From: Hemibagrus wyckioides
Lineage: Eukaryota; Chordata; Actinopteri; Siluriformes; Bagridae
Direction: 5' to 3'
NCBI RefSeq assembly: GCF_019097595.1
Contig: NC_080732.1
Span: 5,377,354 to 5,441,353, forward strand
Length of the DNA: 64,000 bases
Part shown: positions 13,801 through 26,028 of the stretch, one piece after another
Layout: each line of letters starts with the position of its first letter
How positions within the stretch are numbered: the first letter of the stretch is position 1
Position numbers and translations under genes: made by a program
Notes under the pieces: generated by a model
Told to the model about the DNA's origin: nothing
Databases searched by the model: none
The model's input: only the letters and a program-made list of their open reading frames with translations

Positions 13801-16800
13801 TGCACTTTTTTTTTTTTACTGATCACACAATACAAAATATATTTGATTGTTATTTAACAAGTACGGTGCATATATATTGCACATCAGTAATAATATGGAT
13901 TATGTATCTGGGTAAGAGGTCAAATATGCAGGTCCACTAAAATCAGTCACATAGAGACAAGAGTGGCTGCAAATTATGGAGCTGGAACTACAGGACTGGA
14001 TATAAAGGATAATCTAGGATTAGATGAATGGGAAAATATATGACTAGGAACTAGGGAATTAGAAGTAGGAAACAAAAACTAGGGATCTGGACACTAGGGG
14101 ACTGGAACAATACTGTAAGTAGGAAACCTAGGGAACTAGGGAAATAGACATTTTAGTAATTATAAAGTATGGAGCTGGAATCAGATGACTGGGATTTGGG
14201 TATTAAAACTAAGAAACCTGAACAAATGAACTAGAAACATGAATGATTGTAAATATGCCACTGACTAGGCGAGTGTAACTAGAAAACTAGAACTAAGGAA
14301 AGAGGTAATTTGGTAACTACTGTAACAACTGGAGTCAGGTGACTAGTGGACTAAAACTAAGGAACTAGAGATATGAATGACTAGTTATGTAAATAGGTCT
14401 CTGACTATAGGAAGTGAAATTATAGGGATTAAAATTATAGAAACTAGAACTAATAGAAACTTAATAGCAACTATTAACTAGAGAACTGGAATTAGGACAA
14501 CGGGACTAGGAGAATCAAATTAAAAATCTAGAGAACTATAAAAATTACTGACTAACTAGTGCTTTAACCAGTGGACGAGAACTATAGGAGCCTAGCAACT
14601 AGAGATGAGACGGGGAGAATAAGACTAAGAAACTATGACAAGGAAATGAGAACATGAATGACTGTATCTACTAGGAGATGAGATCTATAGGAAACTATAA
14701 CTAGTGAATCTGGTGGCTGTGTATTGGAGACTAATGAAATAACTAATGAATGACTGTAATTAAGGCACTGACTAGTAGTAGTAGAACTAGAGACCTGGAA
14801 AACTAGACCTAAGGAAAAATAAAGGGTCTTGTGGATTGAAGCCACGAATATGTTGAACTAGGAAACTAGTAGCTTTCTAAATTAGTTTCTACATGTAATT
14901 TGTAACCAGTAGCAATGGAACTGGAATTAGGAGATGGCCTAATACACACAAACCACTAGGAATGATAAAGATCTAGAGTGCTAGCTAGAGCACTAGATAA
15001 AGGAAAGGAGAATATGATGCAAAATAGTAACAGTTATTGTAATAAACATCAGTCAAACCATGTAGAGAACTTTAGATAGTCTGTAGAACTCTCCCTATAA
15101 CCACATGGTTATTTTCAGGCAGTGTTGATTTCCTGGACCAGCCCACTATGGCTTTTGTGCGCTTGGAGGAAGCCGTGTTACTGGACTCGGTTCTGGAGGT
15201 TCCAGTTCCTGTACGGTTCCTCTTTATCTTACTGGGACCAAACAACTCCAGCATGGACTACCACCAGATTGGACGCTCAATTTCCACACTGATGTCTGAT
15301 AAGGTCAGATGATGTAATCATGCAAAATTGGGAAATTGGAAATGGGAAATTCTTTTAGGCAGCTTGATCCAGTACATCCTATTATTTTGTTCCTGCGCAC
15401 CATAATGTTAGTCACAAGTAGTGTTTCATAGGTTTTGTGTGTGTGTGTGTGTGTGTGTATTTTCAACCCATAATATACATATACATTATATTTTAAATGT
15501 TTTGGGGGTTTATAATAAATCATTAATGAATGCATTTATTAAAACGTTTTTGTCTCCAGTCGTTCCACGAAGCTGCGTATCTGGCTGACGATCGTCAAGA
15601 CCTTCTGAATGGCATCAACGCTTTCCTGGACTGCAGCATTGTCCTTCCTCCGTCTGACTTTGGCGGTGAAGACCTGTTGCGCTCCATCACTCACTTTCAG
15701 AGAGATATGATCAAAAAACGAGAGGAACAGGAAATCAACATGATGAACAATGAGCAGAAGAGCAAGGAGGAGAAAGGTCAGAGAACATCTGGAATAAAAC
15801 CATTCAGTTCAGTTCTATAGATATTATATGTCCTACATTAAAGTTGTTATACATGAAGCTCTAGAGGAGATTTATCCATAATTCTGGAAAACTGATGGAT
15901 AAAGAAGAAAAGATTAGATATTAAAGTTAAGCTAGTAATAGGATTTAGAATCACCAGTAACTAAGGTGGATATGGATACTGATACTGAAACAGAAAGTAA
16001 GCCTTTTCTTAAAAGCTAAGATTTTAACAGGAAGATTTTCGAGAACATTTCGTCCATCCAGGTCTCTGTTTCTTCTTGAGACAATTTTTATACAGCTTTT
16101 TTTGTTTTTACATAGTGTGTACCAATATTTCCATTTCCTTAGAATTACATACTAATGGTAATTCTGTTGTCTAACTGGGAACGTTGACAAAATCGAAACT
16201 TATGCGTAAACATTATTGAGGCAATCTGTCTTAGATCCTTAGTGAAGATGTTTCTGTTGATCTTGCAGGGGGTTGTTGTATATACTGTCAAACCACTTCA
16301 AATGCTAGTCAACACAAATTTTCCAAAATACTGTAGTTATCTCAGCGGAGCTAAATGTGTACATCGTACTGTAGTATATGTATTGTTGTATCAGATATAA
16401 AAGGTTTATTCTTTTCTGGACATTTCTGAGACACCAGAAAGCATGATGACTTTTCTGTGAAAATTCCTTCTCCTCGCAACAAAGATTTTTTTATAATCCT
16501 GTATAAATTGTTATTCTTATTCGATACTCTATTGTCATGTTTCGGAAGTTGCAGCAACTCAGACCCATGCACAGGATTAAAACCATGTCCTTGGTTTTAA
16601 TTAAATATAAATACCATGATATGACCCACGAAACTGAAAGTAAATTATACACAACTGCTTGGAAACTTGACCGAAATCACAAGAACTCAACATAGCAAAA
16701 ATCACCATAGTAACAAGGATCCGACCGCGACAGTGAAACAACACATTAGGGATGATTAACAACAGGAGACATGATACATGATACATCTAAGCACAAGATA

Positions 16801-18160
16801 CTCAGAAAGGAATTGCAAGTCATCCCATCAGCATCCCCTCTAGTGGTCTGGCAGTGAATTGTCCCAGTAGTTTCTTACAACTATGTAAATACACTGATCA
16901 GGCATAACATTATGACCACCTGCCTAATATTGTGTTGGTCCTCCTTTTGCTGCCAAAACAGCCCTGACCCATCATGCTGACACCTTTCCATCAGAACCAG
17001 CATTAACGTCTTCAGCAATTTGAGCAACAGTATCTCGTCTGTTGGATCGGATCACACGGGCCAGCCTTCGCTCCCCATGTGCAACCTGTCGCCGGTTCAC
17101 CACTGTTCCTTCCTTGGACCACTTTTGATAGATACTGACCACTGCAGACCGGGAACACCCCACAAGAGCTGCAGTTGTGGAGATGCTCTGATCCAGTCGT
17201 CTAGCCATCACAATTTGGCCCTTGTCAAACTCGCTGAAATCCTTACACTTGCCCATTTTTCCCGCTTCTAACACGTCAACTTTGAGGACAAAATGTTCAC
17301 TTGCCGCCTAATATATCCCACCCACTAACAGGTGCCCTGATGAAGAGATCATCAGGGTTATTCACTTCACCTCTCAGTGCTCATGATGTTCTACCTGATT
17401 GGTGTTCATAGAAACTGTTATTCAATACACTTAATATCGTGTCTTAGAATGAGAGCATTACTAATAAATATGTGACGTATCATGCAGGAAGATTTACAGC
17501 ATTACTGTCTGAACGGTGAGAACACCTTCTGACCAATCAGATTCGAAAACTTCTATAACCGTTCCTAAAAATGCCGTCTATTTAATCTAATTGAAATATT
17601 TCAAGCTAAAGTTAATAATGACATGATTTTTCTATCTCCTGTGCAGAGTCTCTGTTGGCACGCCCTGATCGTGGGGATGATGACGATCCCCTGAAGCGAT
17701 CAGGTCGACCTTTCGGAGGTTTAGTCCGAGACGTGCGACGGAGATACCCAAAATACATCAGTGACTTCACAGATGCTCTGAACCCGCAGTGCATGGCGGC
17801 TGTTATATTTATTTATTTCGCTGCTCTTTCTCCTGCCATCACGTTCGGAGGGCTGCTGGGTGAGTTCCAACTAAAGCTACTTCCTAGTTCACTATGAGTG
17901 CTCTGGAAAATTAGACACATCTGACATGATTTACATGTCATCTTGGTAATGATATAATAAGTAGTGAAATCTAGCAGGTAATCGTAGCTAGATATTCTAC
18001 ACTGGGTCTATGTAGTAATTGTTCTATTAATTGCTTCATATTTGCAGCCCCAAAATGTTTTATTAAATAGAATCATTTTGAAAGGTTCACTAAAAAGAAG
18101 CCAATGGGGGTCTTTGAATTTAATTTAGAAGTTTTTTGTTTTTTTTTAGAATTATCCAGG

Positions 18161-18193
<33 letters not shown>

Positions 18194-21100
18194 TTTTATT
18201 TTATTTTATTTTATTTTATTTTATTTTATTTTATTTTATTTTATTTTATTTTATTACAAATTTGGACAAGAAATGAAGCAAATTCAAACAACAATACAAA
18301 TTTATTCTAGAATGTATAATCTAGAATATACTATATAGCAAATATGGCAAAACCCCTCCCTCTTATTGAAGTGTTTCCATCATTTCAGTTGCAAATATTT
18401 TTTATAAATGTAATATGTAATAAACTATTTGATCTTTTCGAAAATATATCATTCATAAACATCCATCATGTCATATTCATATAATTCATTTTAAAATATC
18501 TCACAGCTTTATTTACATATGAATAAAAGTAATGCCACTGACTTCACCACATGCATTCTTTGAATTATAGAACCTCTTTTAATATAAAAGGTTCATTTCT
18601 CTTCAAGGGTTCTACAAAAAAATAATAGTTTTTTGGGGAAACTGTTCTATTGGCCAAGTATAGAACTCCAGATGATGATGTTATATATAGAACCTCAAGG
18701 AACCTCTTTTTTAAAGATACTAGACAATGCAAACACAAGCTAGCATTCATGATACGTGTGTTTGTATGTTTCTATGTGTGTGTGTGTGTGTGTGTGTAGG
18801 TGAGAAGACAGAAGGTCTGATCGGTGTGTCAGAGCTCATTATTGCTACGTGTATACAGGGAGTGTTATTTTGCCTGCTGGGAGCACAGCCTCTGCTAGTG
18901 GTTGGATTCTCTGGGCCGCTGTTAGTGTTCGAAGAAGCCTTCTTTACCGTAAGTGTGAAATTATTCTTTTAAAATGCTTATTTAGACTTTTCAGGATATC
19001 ACATGTAATACATTTTCCAGTATTTTTGTAGCACACCGCTACTAAATATTCAGTTCAGAAGCCGTTAATGTAGTTTCTATTGTAGCATGGGTCAGACCTG
19101 ACTGCATGGTAAATTACAGGTTTATGTTAATGTGTTGTTTCTATAGTAACTCCTTATACAAGATGTTTCATGTTAAAGTGTAAAAAAAAACTACTTCTAA
19201 ACATCCAAGTGCTGATATGAAGCAGTGAATTTTTCTGCAAGATGGTGATTTAACAACAATATGGGGAAGAGTCTCCAGTGTCAGCATTGTAGCAGTAAAG
19301 ACATGCCTTTGTGTTTTTCGGACTTCAGGATAAAGAAGTTGCAGCTATTTAGTAATATGACAAGCAACATTTTTTGTCTCAATAACTTCAAGAGAATATA
19401 TATATATAAATGATGTCTCAGTTATTTAACAACATCAAATCTAATTACAAATGGATAAAAAGTGCAACGTATATTTTATAATGAATATGATTGTTGTCAT
19501 ATTGCTGTTGCTGTAAGAAGAATAAAACACTTAATCTTCTTGTTATATAAAATTTCAAACTGTCAGTGTTTCCACTGATGAGGCGCTCCATCGTTTATCT
19601 GTCCTGTCCCCCAATAGTTCTGTAAGAGCAATGATCTGGAGTACCTGGCAGGGCGGGTCTGGATTGGGTTCTGGCTCATCATAATCGTGGTGGTCATGGT
19701 AGCGTTTGAGGGAAGCTTCCTGGTTCGGTTCGTCTCTCGTTTCACTCAGGAGATTTTCTCGTTCCTGATCTCGCTCATTTTCATCTATGAGACCTTCTCC
19801 AAACTCATCAAGGTCAGTATGTAGAATCGCTTGCACTAAACCGGAACCTTCCATGAGACTGAGCTAACCTTTTACACACTCCTGTTTCACCTTATGTGAG
19901 CAAATACATTCATTCAAAAGGCTTATATTAGATCACTAACTTGCTAGTTATGAGCTAGTCTGATGAGTAAACGCCTGATAGAATAAAATGCATGTTAATT
20001 GCCTTGTTTACTAACTAGCTAGCACACTAATTGTCATGTTTTATTTGGGCCAACTGTATACAGTGCTAGAATTTATTAGCATTTACTGCGACTTTTTCAA
20101 GGGGTGTTGTCTGAAGCCAGCTGTCTTAAAAAGACATTTGGAAGCAAAACAAGATATAAAACCAAACAAGATCAAAACAGCAAATTGCAAATTCTCCAGG
20201 CATACTTAAAGCTAATAATTTAGGTAGAAGGGATTCACCTGCCTAAAAAAGTTGAGAGTAAGTCGATGTTTTTCTAGCATGCATTATTTTTCCTGCAGAT
20301 TTTTAAAGAACACCCACTGAAGCGCTGCTCGGTCCTCAACGACACCATGTTAAACAACACTGAGAGCCCACTGGGAGAGAATTTCACATTAGCATCGAAC
20401 AGCAGTTCTGTGACAAAGGAGAAGATCGTCGGAGAGCCGAACACAGCCCTGCTTTCTCTGGTTCTCATGGCAGGAACGTTCTTCATTGCGTTTTACCTCC
20501 GAAAATTCAAGAACAGCGCCTTCTTTCCAGGCAGGGTGAGATGAAGACAATGCTCTTCCATCTGATATCACTTATATAGTGTTAGATAGAATGCATTTTA
20601 ATTTTTTATTCTAATCTCTCCTGTCTGATTTTCGGTCCCAGCTCCGGAGGGTGATTGGAGATTTCGGTGTTCCCATCGCTATCTTCATCATGGTGCTGGT
20701 GGATTACAGTGTTCAGGACACATTCACGCAAGTAAGGCAATCTGCTTCTGATTAATTCATTATTATAACTATTACTATTAATAATAATGAACATATTGTC
20801 AGTGGTGTGTTTTCTGAGTGCAGAAGCTGAGCGTTCCTCATGGTTTCTCTGTAACAAGCCCTAAGAAACGGACCTGGATTATTAACCCCCTTGGCTATAA
20901 CAACACATTTCCTATATGGATGATGGCAGCCAGCGTACTTCCTGCACTCCTTGTGTTTATTCTCATTTTTATGGAGACACAAATCACCACGTGAGTGTCT
21001 CGAACCGAAACGTACCATCTATCCTGCTTGATGTTGAGTTGGTGGAAGACTTGAGTTGGCCATTGTAAAAAATAGTGATAGTTGTGAGGCAAAGAAAATG

Positions 21101-23382
21101 ATGCAATGTGGAGTTTGAGGACATTTTCCAGAGAGCATGGAAAAAAATAAATAAATAAAATGGTGTGTAAATGATTGTGTGTTAGTGATGGGGTAAGAAA
21201 ATTCTCTGCTTATTTTAATTAGAATCATGTGAAATATTAGTCCAAAATTGTCTTATTTCTCTCCATAATCTTGAATTCGTTCTAAATCTGATCATCACTG
21301 ATCACAGAAATCATAATCAATGATTTATTTTATGTGAATAAACAAACAGGATGGTTTTCAAACGTGTTGTAACAAACGTCTGGATATAATCTTATATATT
21401 TAGTTTCTGTTGTATTATTATTATATTTTTTACTAACCAAGTTTAAACATACAAACACGTTGCTCATCTATTTTTGTAGCCGAATAGTGTAATGAGGGCG
21501 GAGGGCGGGGTTCTCCGGTTTCCTCCCACAGTCTAAAGACATGCTTCTAGGCTGATTGGAGTCTCTAAATTGCCCGTAGTGTGTGTGCCCTGCAATGGGT
21601 TGGCACTCCGTCCAGGGTGTATCCTGCCTTTATGCCCGATGATGCCTGAGATAGGCACAGGCTCCCCGTGACCCGAGTATAGAACGGAAAAGCGGTACAG
21701 ACAATGAAACGAAAAAGAAAAAATAGTGTAACGAGATGTTTGTCATTAATATCTTATAAGTAACAGAAATAAGAACAAATTTCAGGCCATGTGAAAACAT
21801 TTCCAGGATTAATTAACATTAACAGATTAATTAATAAGGGTCAGTTGATTCCTGAACTCATACAGTATTGTGTGTCTGTGTCTGTGTGCAGGCTGATCGT
21901 GAGTAAAAAGGAGAGAATGCTGGTTAAAGGTTCAGGTTTTCATCTGGACCTTCTGCTGATTGTGTGTCTTGGTGGAACCTGCGCTTTGTTCGGCTTACCC
22001 TGGATGGCGGCCGCGACTGTCAGGTCCGTCACGCACGTTAACGCGCTAACTGTGATGAGCAATGCCGTTGCCCCTGGCGACAAGCCTCGAATTCAAGAGG
22101 TCAAAGAGCAAAGAGTCACGGGACTGTTGGTGGCCGTGTTAGTGGGTGAGTTATTCCTTCACATCATCATTATTTATTTTTTTCTTTAAAAAGTGATTAA
22201 TTCCAAACACTGATTGAAACAAGACGCCAAACCAATTCATGGAACTTTTACCAAAGAAAGTGGGCCTCAGTAAGTAAATCAACTATGAGCACCACTGGAG
22301 CTGTGAGAACAGGACTAAGGAAAAAAGGAGGATTAATTAAACTAAGGGAATGGGAAAGCACAATACCTATTTAAAAAATGGTAAATTAAGTAGGACATAT
22401 ATTTGCAGATATTTGGTGAAGTGAGAAGAATAACAGAAACTCTAGGATAACCAGGAGAAGAAGGGAAAGCTGGGAGAAGTGGGGGAATTGAGAAAAATGT
22501 GCGACAAGACAAAGCAGGAAAGCTATGGAAAGTAGTAGTGGGAAAACAGGAAGAACTATGGGAGCTAGGGAAAGAATAGGGAGAAAAAAGTAGAGCAACA
22601 ATGCAGACAAAATGGAGAAGAAAACATAAACAGATCTGTGGAAATGAAATCAGGAAGAACCTGAAGAATGAGGATGCGTCAGAACAGAGATGCTGAGATG
22701 CTGGATGCAGTTGCAGAGCTTCTTTATTAGGCACCAAAGAAACAAACTGAAAAAACAAGGAGAGAAAATAGAAGACACTGGGAGCCAGGCTAAAGCTAGG
22801 CAAAGCTAGAAAATAAACTACAGTATAAACCAGATAAACAGTAACTAAAATGTCGCCACACACGTAAACACAGGCACGAATGTCATCCCAGTGCTCCAGC
22901 AAACAAAGAAGGGAAACTTCATAAAATACATAGAGCAAATCCATAATGCTCAAAGAAGGAAATGGAGCAGACAACAAAAGAAGTTCAGCAGGTGAACTCT
23001 CTAGTGGTCTGATGAGGATTTGCCGGTGGTGGGAAAGGAAAACTAAACAGGAGTAACTATGGAAACTAGAACTAGAAGGAATGAGAAGTGAACTACGGTT
23101 ACTGTGAGGACAAGGAAAGGTCGGGTATTATAATTCGGAGAAATTAGGAGAATTTCAGCAGCTGTTTTTAAAAGTGTTCTGTTGATAAGTTTGTGTGTGT
23201 GTGTGTGTAGGTCTCTCTATCGTGATTGGTGAAGTGTTGAGTCTGATTCCTCTTGCTGTGCTCTTTGGGATTTTCCTCTATATGGGTGTGATGTCACTCA
23301 ACGGCATTCAACTCAGCGAAAGAATGAAACTGCTGCTAATGCCGACTAAGTACCACCCAGACGAAATCTACGTCCGTAAGGT

Positions 23383-23430
<48 letters not shown>

Positions 23431-24391
23431 TGGCTGTAAATCTGTCACTGTCTGTCTAATCGTTGACTCTCTTTATGTTCATTATGCATTATACACCGAT
23501 CAGGCATAACATTATGACCACCTGCCTAATATTGTGTTGGTCTCCCTTTTGCTGCCAAAACAGCCCTGACCCGTCATGCACTGTCATACACGTCACACCT
23601 TTCTATCAGAATCAGCATTAACTTCTTCAGCAATTTGAGCAGTTCCTTCCTTGGACCACTTTTGATAGATACTGACCACTGCAGACCGGAAACACCGCAC
23701 AAGAGCTACAGTTCTGAAGATGCTCTGATCCAGTGGTCTAGCCATCACAATTTGGCCCTTGTCAAACTCGCTGAAATCCTTACGCTTGCCCATTTTTCCT
23801 GCTTCTAACACATCAACTTTGAGGACAAAATGTACACTTTCTGCCTAATATATCCCACCCACTAACAGGTGCCATGATGAGGAGATCATCAGTCTTCACT
23901 TCACCTGTCAGTGGTTATAATGTTATGCCTGATCAGTGTATATTCACATTATTTATGACATTACATTATATATTAATATTAAACTGATATTATATGTTAA
24001 TATTAAACAATGACCCAAGGAGCTGAGTGTGTTGAGTTGGGTTTCAGGTGCGGACGCTGCGCATGCATCTCTTCACTGGGGTACAGTTGGTGTGTTTGGC
24101 TATTTTGTGGGTTGTCATGTCAACGGCGGCGTCACTCGCTTTCCCCTTCGTCCTTATTCTGACCGTCCCGCTAAGGATGTTCATCTTACCACGGATATTC
24201 AACGCACGTGAGATTCAGTGTGTAAGTACACACACACACACACACACACACACTTGCTTTAAACAAGATACAACACAGCTGTCTCACTGTCATCTCATGT
24301 CTCTCTGTAGCTCGATGGCGACGACGCCGAGCCCACGTTTGACGAGAAAGAGGGCGTGGACGAGTACACAGAGATGCACATGCCTGTGTGA
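2239..24391 (+). CDS. slc4a2: Anion exchanger 2 (SLC4A2/AE2-like chloride/bicarbonate exchanger), 22 coding exons
   Basis: Coding exons: 2239-2247, 3779-3932, 4146-4336, 4758-4915, 7766-7947, 9687-9823, 11796-11976, 12423-12558, 12703-12913, 13688-13793, 15119-15303, 15560-15776, 17647-17859, 18800-18948, 19618-19812, 20299-20535, 20642-20731, 20824-20990, 21892-22145, 23211-23380, 24048-24221, 24311-24391. All have GT/AG borders and compatible phases, and sum to 1,198 codons plus stop. The family exchanges Cl- for HCO3- across the plasma membrane. Residues 1 to about 640 form the cytoplasmic domain, including the conserved [12 protein letters not shown] stretch near residue 295; the multi-spanning membrane domain follows, from GRPFGGL. 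The loop at about 820-845 has four N-glycosylation sequons (NDT, NNT, NFT, NSS). The tail contains LDGDD and ends HMPV. The N-terminal blocks HHxHHPLS, FFL and [15 protein letters not shown] favour AE2 over AE1 or AE3. A 15-histidine run sits at about 409-423. Human AE2 has 1,241 residues. The first exon is the least certain. Confidence 0.9.
4382..4467 (+). repeat. (TATC)n microsatellite in an slc4a2 intron
   Basis: About 21 perfect tetranucleotide units, 46 bp after an exon. Confidence 0.95.
5438..5668 (-). mobile_element. tRNA-derived SINE (type 1) in an slc4a2 intron
   Basis: On the minus strand it has an A-box-like GTAGCTCATGTGATTAAGGC and a B-box-like GGGGTTCAAGC. The body follows (GCTGACCCTGTGCTCTGACC), then a tail TGTGACAAATAAAGACAATT. 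The same family is at 27660 and 35612. Confidence 0.75.
7097..7635 (-). mobile_element. Internally deleted Tc1/mariner-like element in an slc4a2 intron
   Basis: The left end TACACTATATTGCCAAACG and the right end GGCAATATAAT, both with a GGGACA/TGTCCC block, are inverted copies. Inside, on the minus strand, is the transposase C-terminal half ([44 protein letters not shown]). The N-terminal DNA-binding half is gone, so it is non-autonomous. Confidence 0.85.
8018..8320 (+). mobile_element. tRNA-derived SINE (type 2) with a GGAT-repeat tail
   Basis: The head is GGGTGGCTTAGGGGTTAGTA with a GGTTTTGATTCC B-box-like site. The body contains TTTGCATGTTCTCCCTGTGC and CCAGTCCAAAGACATGCATT. The tail is GTAGGATAAGCTGGATGGAT with GGAT repeats. 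The longest copy of this family here. Confidence 0.75.
10799..10923. repeat. Opposed (CA)n and (TG)n arrays in an slc4a2 intron
   Basis: (CA) runs from 10814 to 10860 and (TG) from 10900 to 10923, separated by about 40 bp, so the two arrays are inverted relative to each other. Confidence 0.9.
11583..11702. repeat. AT-rich tract with (AT)n ends in slc4a2 intron 6
   Basis: ATATATAT runs at both ends enclose ATTTAATAAAT-type repeats, about 90 bp before the VFVELNEL exon. Confidence 0.8.
12020..12312 (+). mobile_element. SINE (type 2) copy, slc4a2 intron 7
   Basis: Body blocks TTTCCTCTGGGTACTCTGGT, TTGTGTCCTGCAATGGGTTT and the tail AGAAAATGGATGGATGG are present. The tRNA head is degraded and a TG array has expanded within. 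Confidence 0.65.
12703..12913 (+). other. slc4a2: slc4a2 exon 9 with a 15-residue polyhistidine tract
   Basis: This exon encodes the linker between two conserved parts of the AE2 cytoplasmic domain. It starts with the family block SHPxDEK and FPRNIS, then has an uninterrupted run of 15 His codons (12778-12822), then VTEPLMG. The human protein has only a short HHH at this place. The run mixes CAT and CAC codons irregularly, so it is not a perfect trinucleotide repeat. Confidence 0.9.
13900..15012 (+). repeat. Degenerate purine-rich CTAG tract in slc4a2 intron 10
   Basis: For more than 1 kb the sequence is built of variants of GGAACTAGGAACTAGAACT. It is rich in CTAG and GGAA with no fixed period. 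Similar sequence is in introns at 12930-13400 and about 22270-23120, and in complementary form at about 5810-6030. Confidence 0.6.
16890..17404 (-). mobile_element. Internally deleted Tc1-like element (family 2), in slc4a2 intron 12
   Basis: The left terminal repeat is TACACTGATCAGGCATAACA and the right end is a diverged inverted copy near 17375-17404. On the minus strand, 17274-16972 encodes the transposase N-terminal helix-turn-helix ([39 protein letters not shown]). The catalytic DDE half is missing. A shorter copy of the same family is at 23492-23940. Confidence 0.85.
18165..18256 (+). repeat. (AAT)n followed by (TTTTA)n microsatellite in slc4a2 intron 13
   Basis: About 9 AAT units run directly into about 12 TTTTA units. 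Confidence 0.9.
21490..21715 (+). mobile_element. SINE (type 2) copy, slc4a2 intron 18
   Basis: It contains TCCTCCCACAGTCTAAAGAC, ATTGGAGTCTCTAAATTGCC, TGCAATGGGTTGGCACTCCG and GCGGTACAGACAATGAAACG. The tRNA-like head is missing. Confidence 0.7.
22270..23160. repeat. Purine-rich low-complexity tract in slc4a2 intron 19
   Basis: A long A/G-biased stretch (GGGAAA, GGAAC and AGAAAC words), with a possible dispersed-repeat piece at about 22670-22960. The 211-codon frame on the minus strand is a by-product of this bias. Confidence 0.5.
23383..23429 (+). repeat. (AC)n microsatellite just after slc4a2 exon 20
   Basis: About 22 AC units starting 3 bases after the donor at 23381. Confidence 0.95.
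23492..23940 (-). mobile_element. Internally deleted Tc1-like element (family 2), in slc4a2 intron 20
   Basis: The terminal inverted repeats are nearly perfect (start TACACCGATCAGGCATAACA, end TGTTATGCCTGATCAGTGTA). The N-terminal helix-turn-helix segment lies on the minus strand (23811-23593), with an additional internal deletion compared with the copy at 16890. Non-autonomous. Confidence 0.87.
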
Positions 24392-25995
24392 TCCTCCCCC
24401 ACGCTTTTTACACTCATCTTCTCTCGATCCATCCATCCTCCCACAGTGGGATTTAACTCACTTCAGAAGAAAACGCTGCTGTTCAGCTTTAATCTGAAAG
24501 AGCACAAAAGTTCAAATGTTCTATTCCAATTCAGTTCCTGCTTTGTTGCCATGACAACAATACACTTACATGCCGAATCCAAAAATTACGGTGACTCAAA
24601 GCACAACGAACGAGTCAGTGCACAAAAAAGTATTACGATGTAATACATTAATATTAACTATTGAGAAAATAATGAATGTATTTTAATATACTGGAATTCT
24701 ATACGAATCTCATGTTATGATGTTGATTAAGTGTGTGTGTGTGTCTTGTGTGTTTGTGTGTGAGAGAGAGAGAGTGTGTGTTTGAATCAGTAACTCTATT
24801 GAAAATGTGTGTATACTTTATTATGTTAGAATTATTTTCACCCTTGATGCCAAATTAGCCGTGTTACTCCTTTGTTGCCAATAATAATGAAATTGTTAGC
24901 AGTTTGGTTTGTAAGCTAGCAGACAAATTACAACAAGAAATTAGCCGTAGAAATAGTTTTGGTGCAGGACTCCATCCTTCTGTCAATAATTAGTGACCAA
25001 AGCATCCCTGGTTTAATTATTTTAATATTAACAGAATTTAACAAACATTATTTTAGTTATATTTTAAATATATAGGTAGCTGGCCTACAGTCAGTGATCT
25101 TTTTCATATATTACTGTTACACACAACATAGTAACTTCATTTTCCTAATATTTTTGTATGGAAAAGATCTTAAACCTGAGGGAAAATGTGTTTATGTGAC
25201 CATGTAAGACACTGTTAACATTTTGTAGCTGATACAAAATGAAGTTTTTCTTCCATTTACATGGAAAATAGTGTGTAAATTAGCAACATCTATCATAGCC
25301 TGCTAGCTTAACGTTCTCATCTAAATTAGTATTAAACAATACTGTGTAAAGGAGAGCGTCTGAAATGGTGTTGTGATACTAAATTATAGCTAGCGGAAGG
25401 GAGTTTAGATGCGTTCAAAGTAAGAGTATTTTGCGTCCTGAATTAGCAGCGTTAGCAGTAATCAATCCTGAGGAATAATAAGCTAGCTAATATTTACTAT
25501 ACAACAATTTTAAAGCCTTGTGACTCATAGTATGATTAAATTGTTTTCAAGAGCCCCATGACACTATATCAATCTACATTTCAAGATCTCACACTGTTTT
25601 TGATCATTTATTAGCATAATGCTAGTTAAAGATGGACAGAATTTATCACCTCCGTTGTTTTGGGTTTAATTTTACATGGAGTGCTTCAAAAAATTTGTGA
25701 AAGTGTGTATGAAACTCAGCAAGTTACAGTGTTATCTGTCCAGGTTGTCTAGCTAATGTTTAATTCTTATAGTGATCGTCCCTTAACTTATTGAATTACT
25801 TTATTTAGTATACTTTATTGAATATTGTATTTATTTTAGATAATGATAACTACTAAGCTAGCTAGCTTTTTAGTTAACTCTCCACAAATCCACGAATGAC
25901 GCTATCTAGCATTTCAGGTCCATGACAAGATAACAAATTTATACTAATAATAACTAATGTTACTTATTATTATTATTATTATTATTATTATTAGT

Positions 25996-26028
<33 letters not shown>

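Noticed and set aside
22342..22977. 211-codon minus-strand open frame with hydrophobic, Ser/Phe-rich product
   Set aside because: It lies opposite a purine-rich low-complexity tract in an slc4a2 intron, which suppresses stop codons on the other strand. The product has no recognisable domain.
12420..24391. Alternative assignment of the exchanger to AE3 (slc4a3) or AE1 (slc4a1)
   Set aside because: The membrane domain alone is ambiguous, and the HMPV end occurs in AE3. But the N-terminal blocks, the M-T-E start and the DEKEGVDEY tail fit AE2 better.
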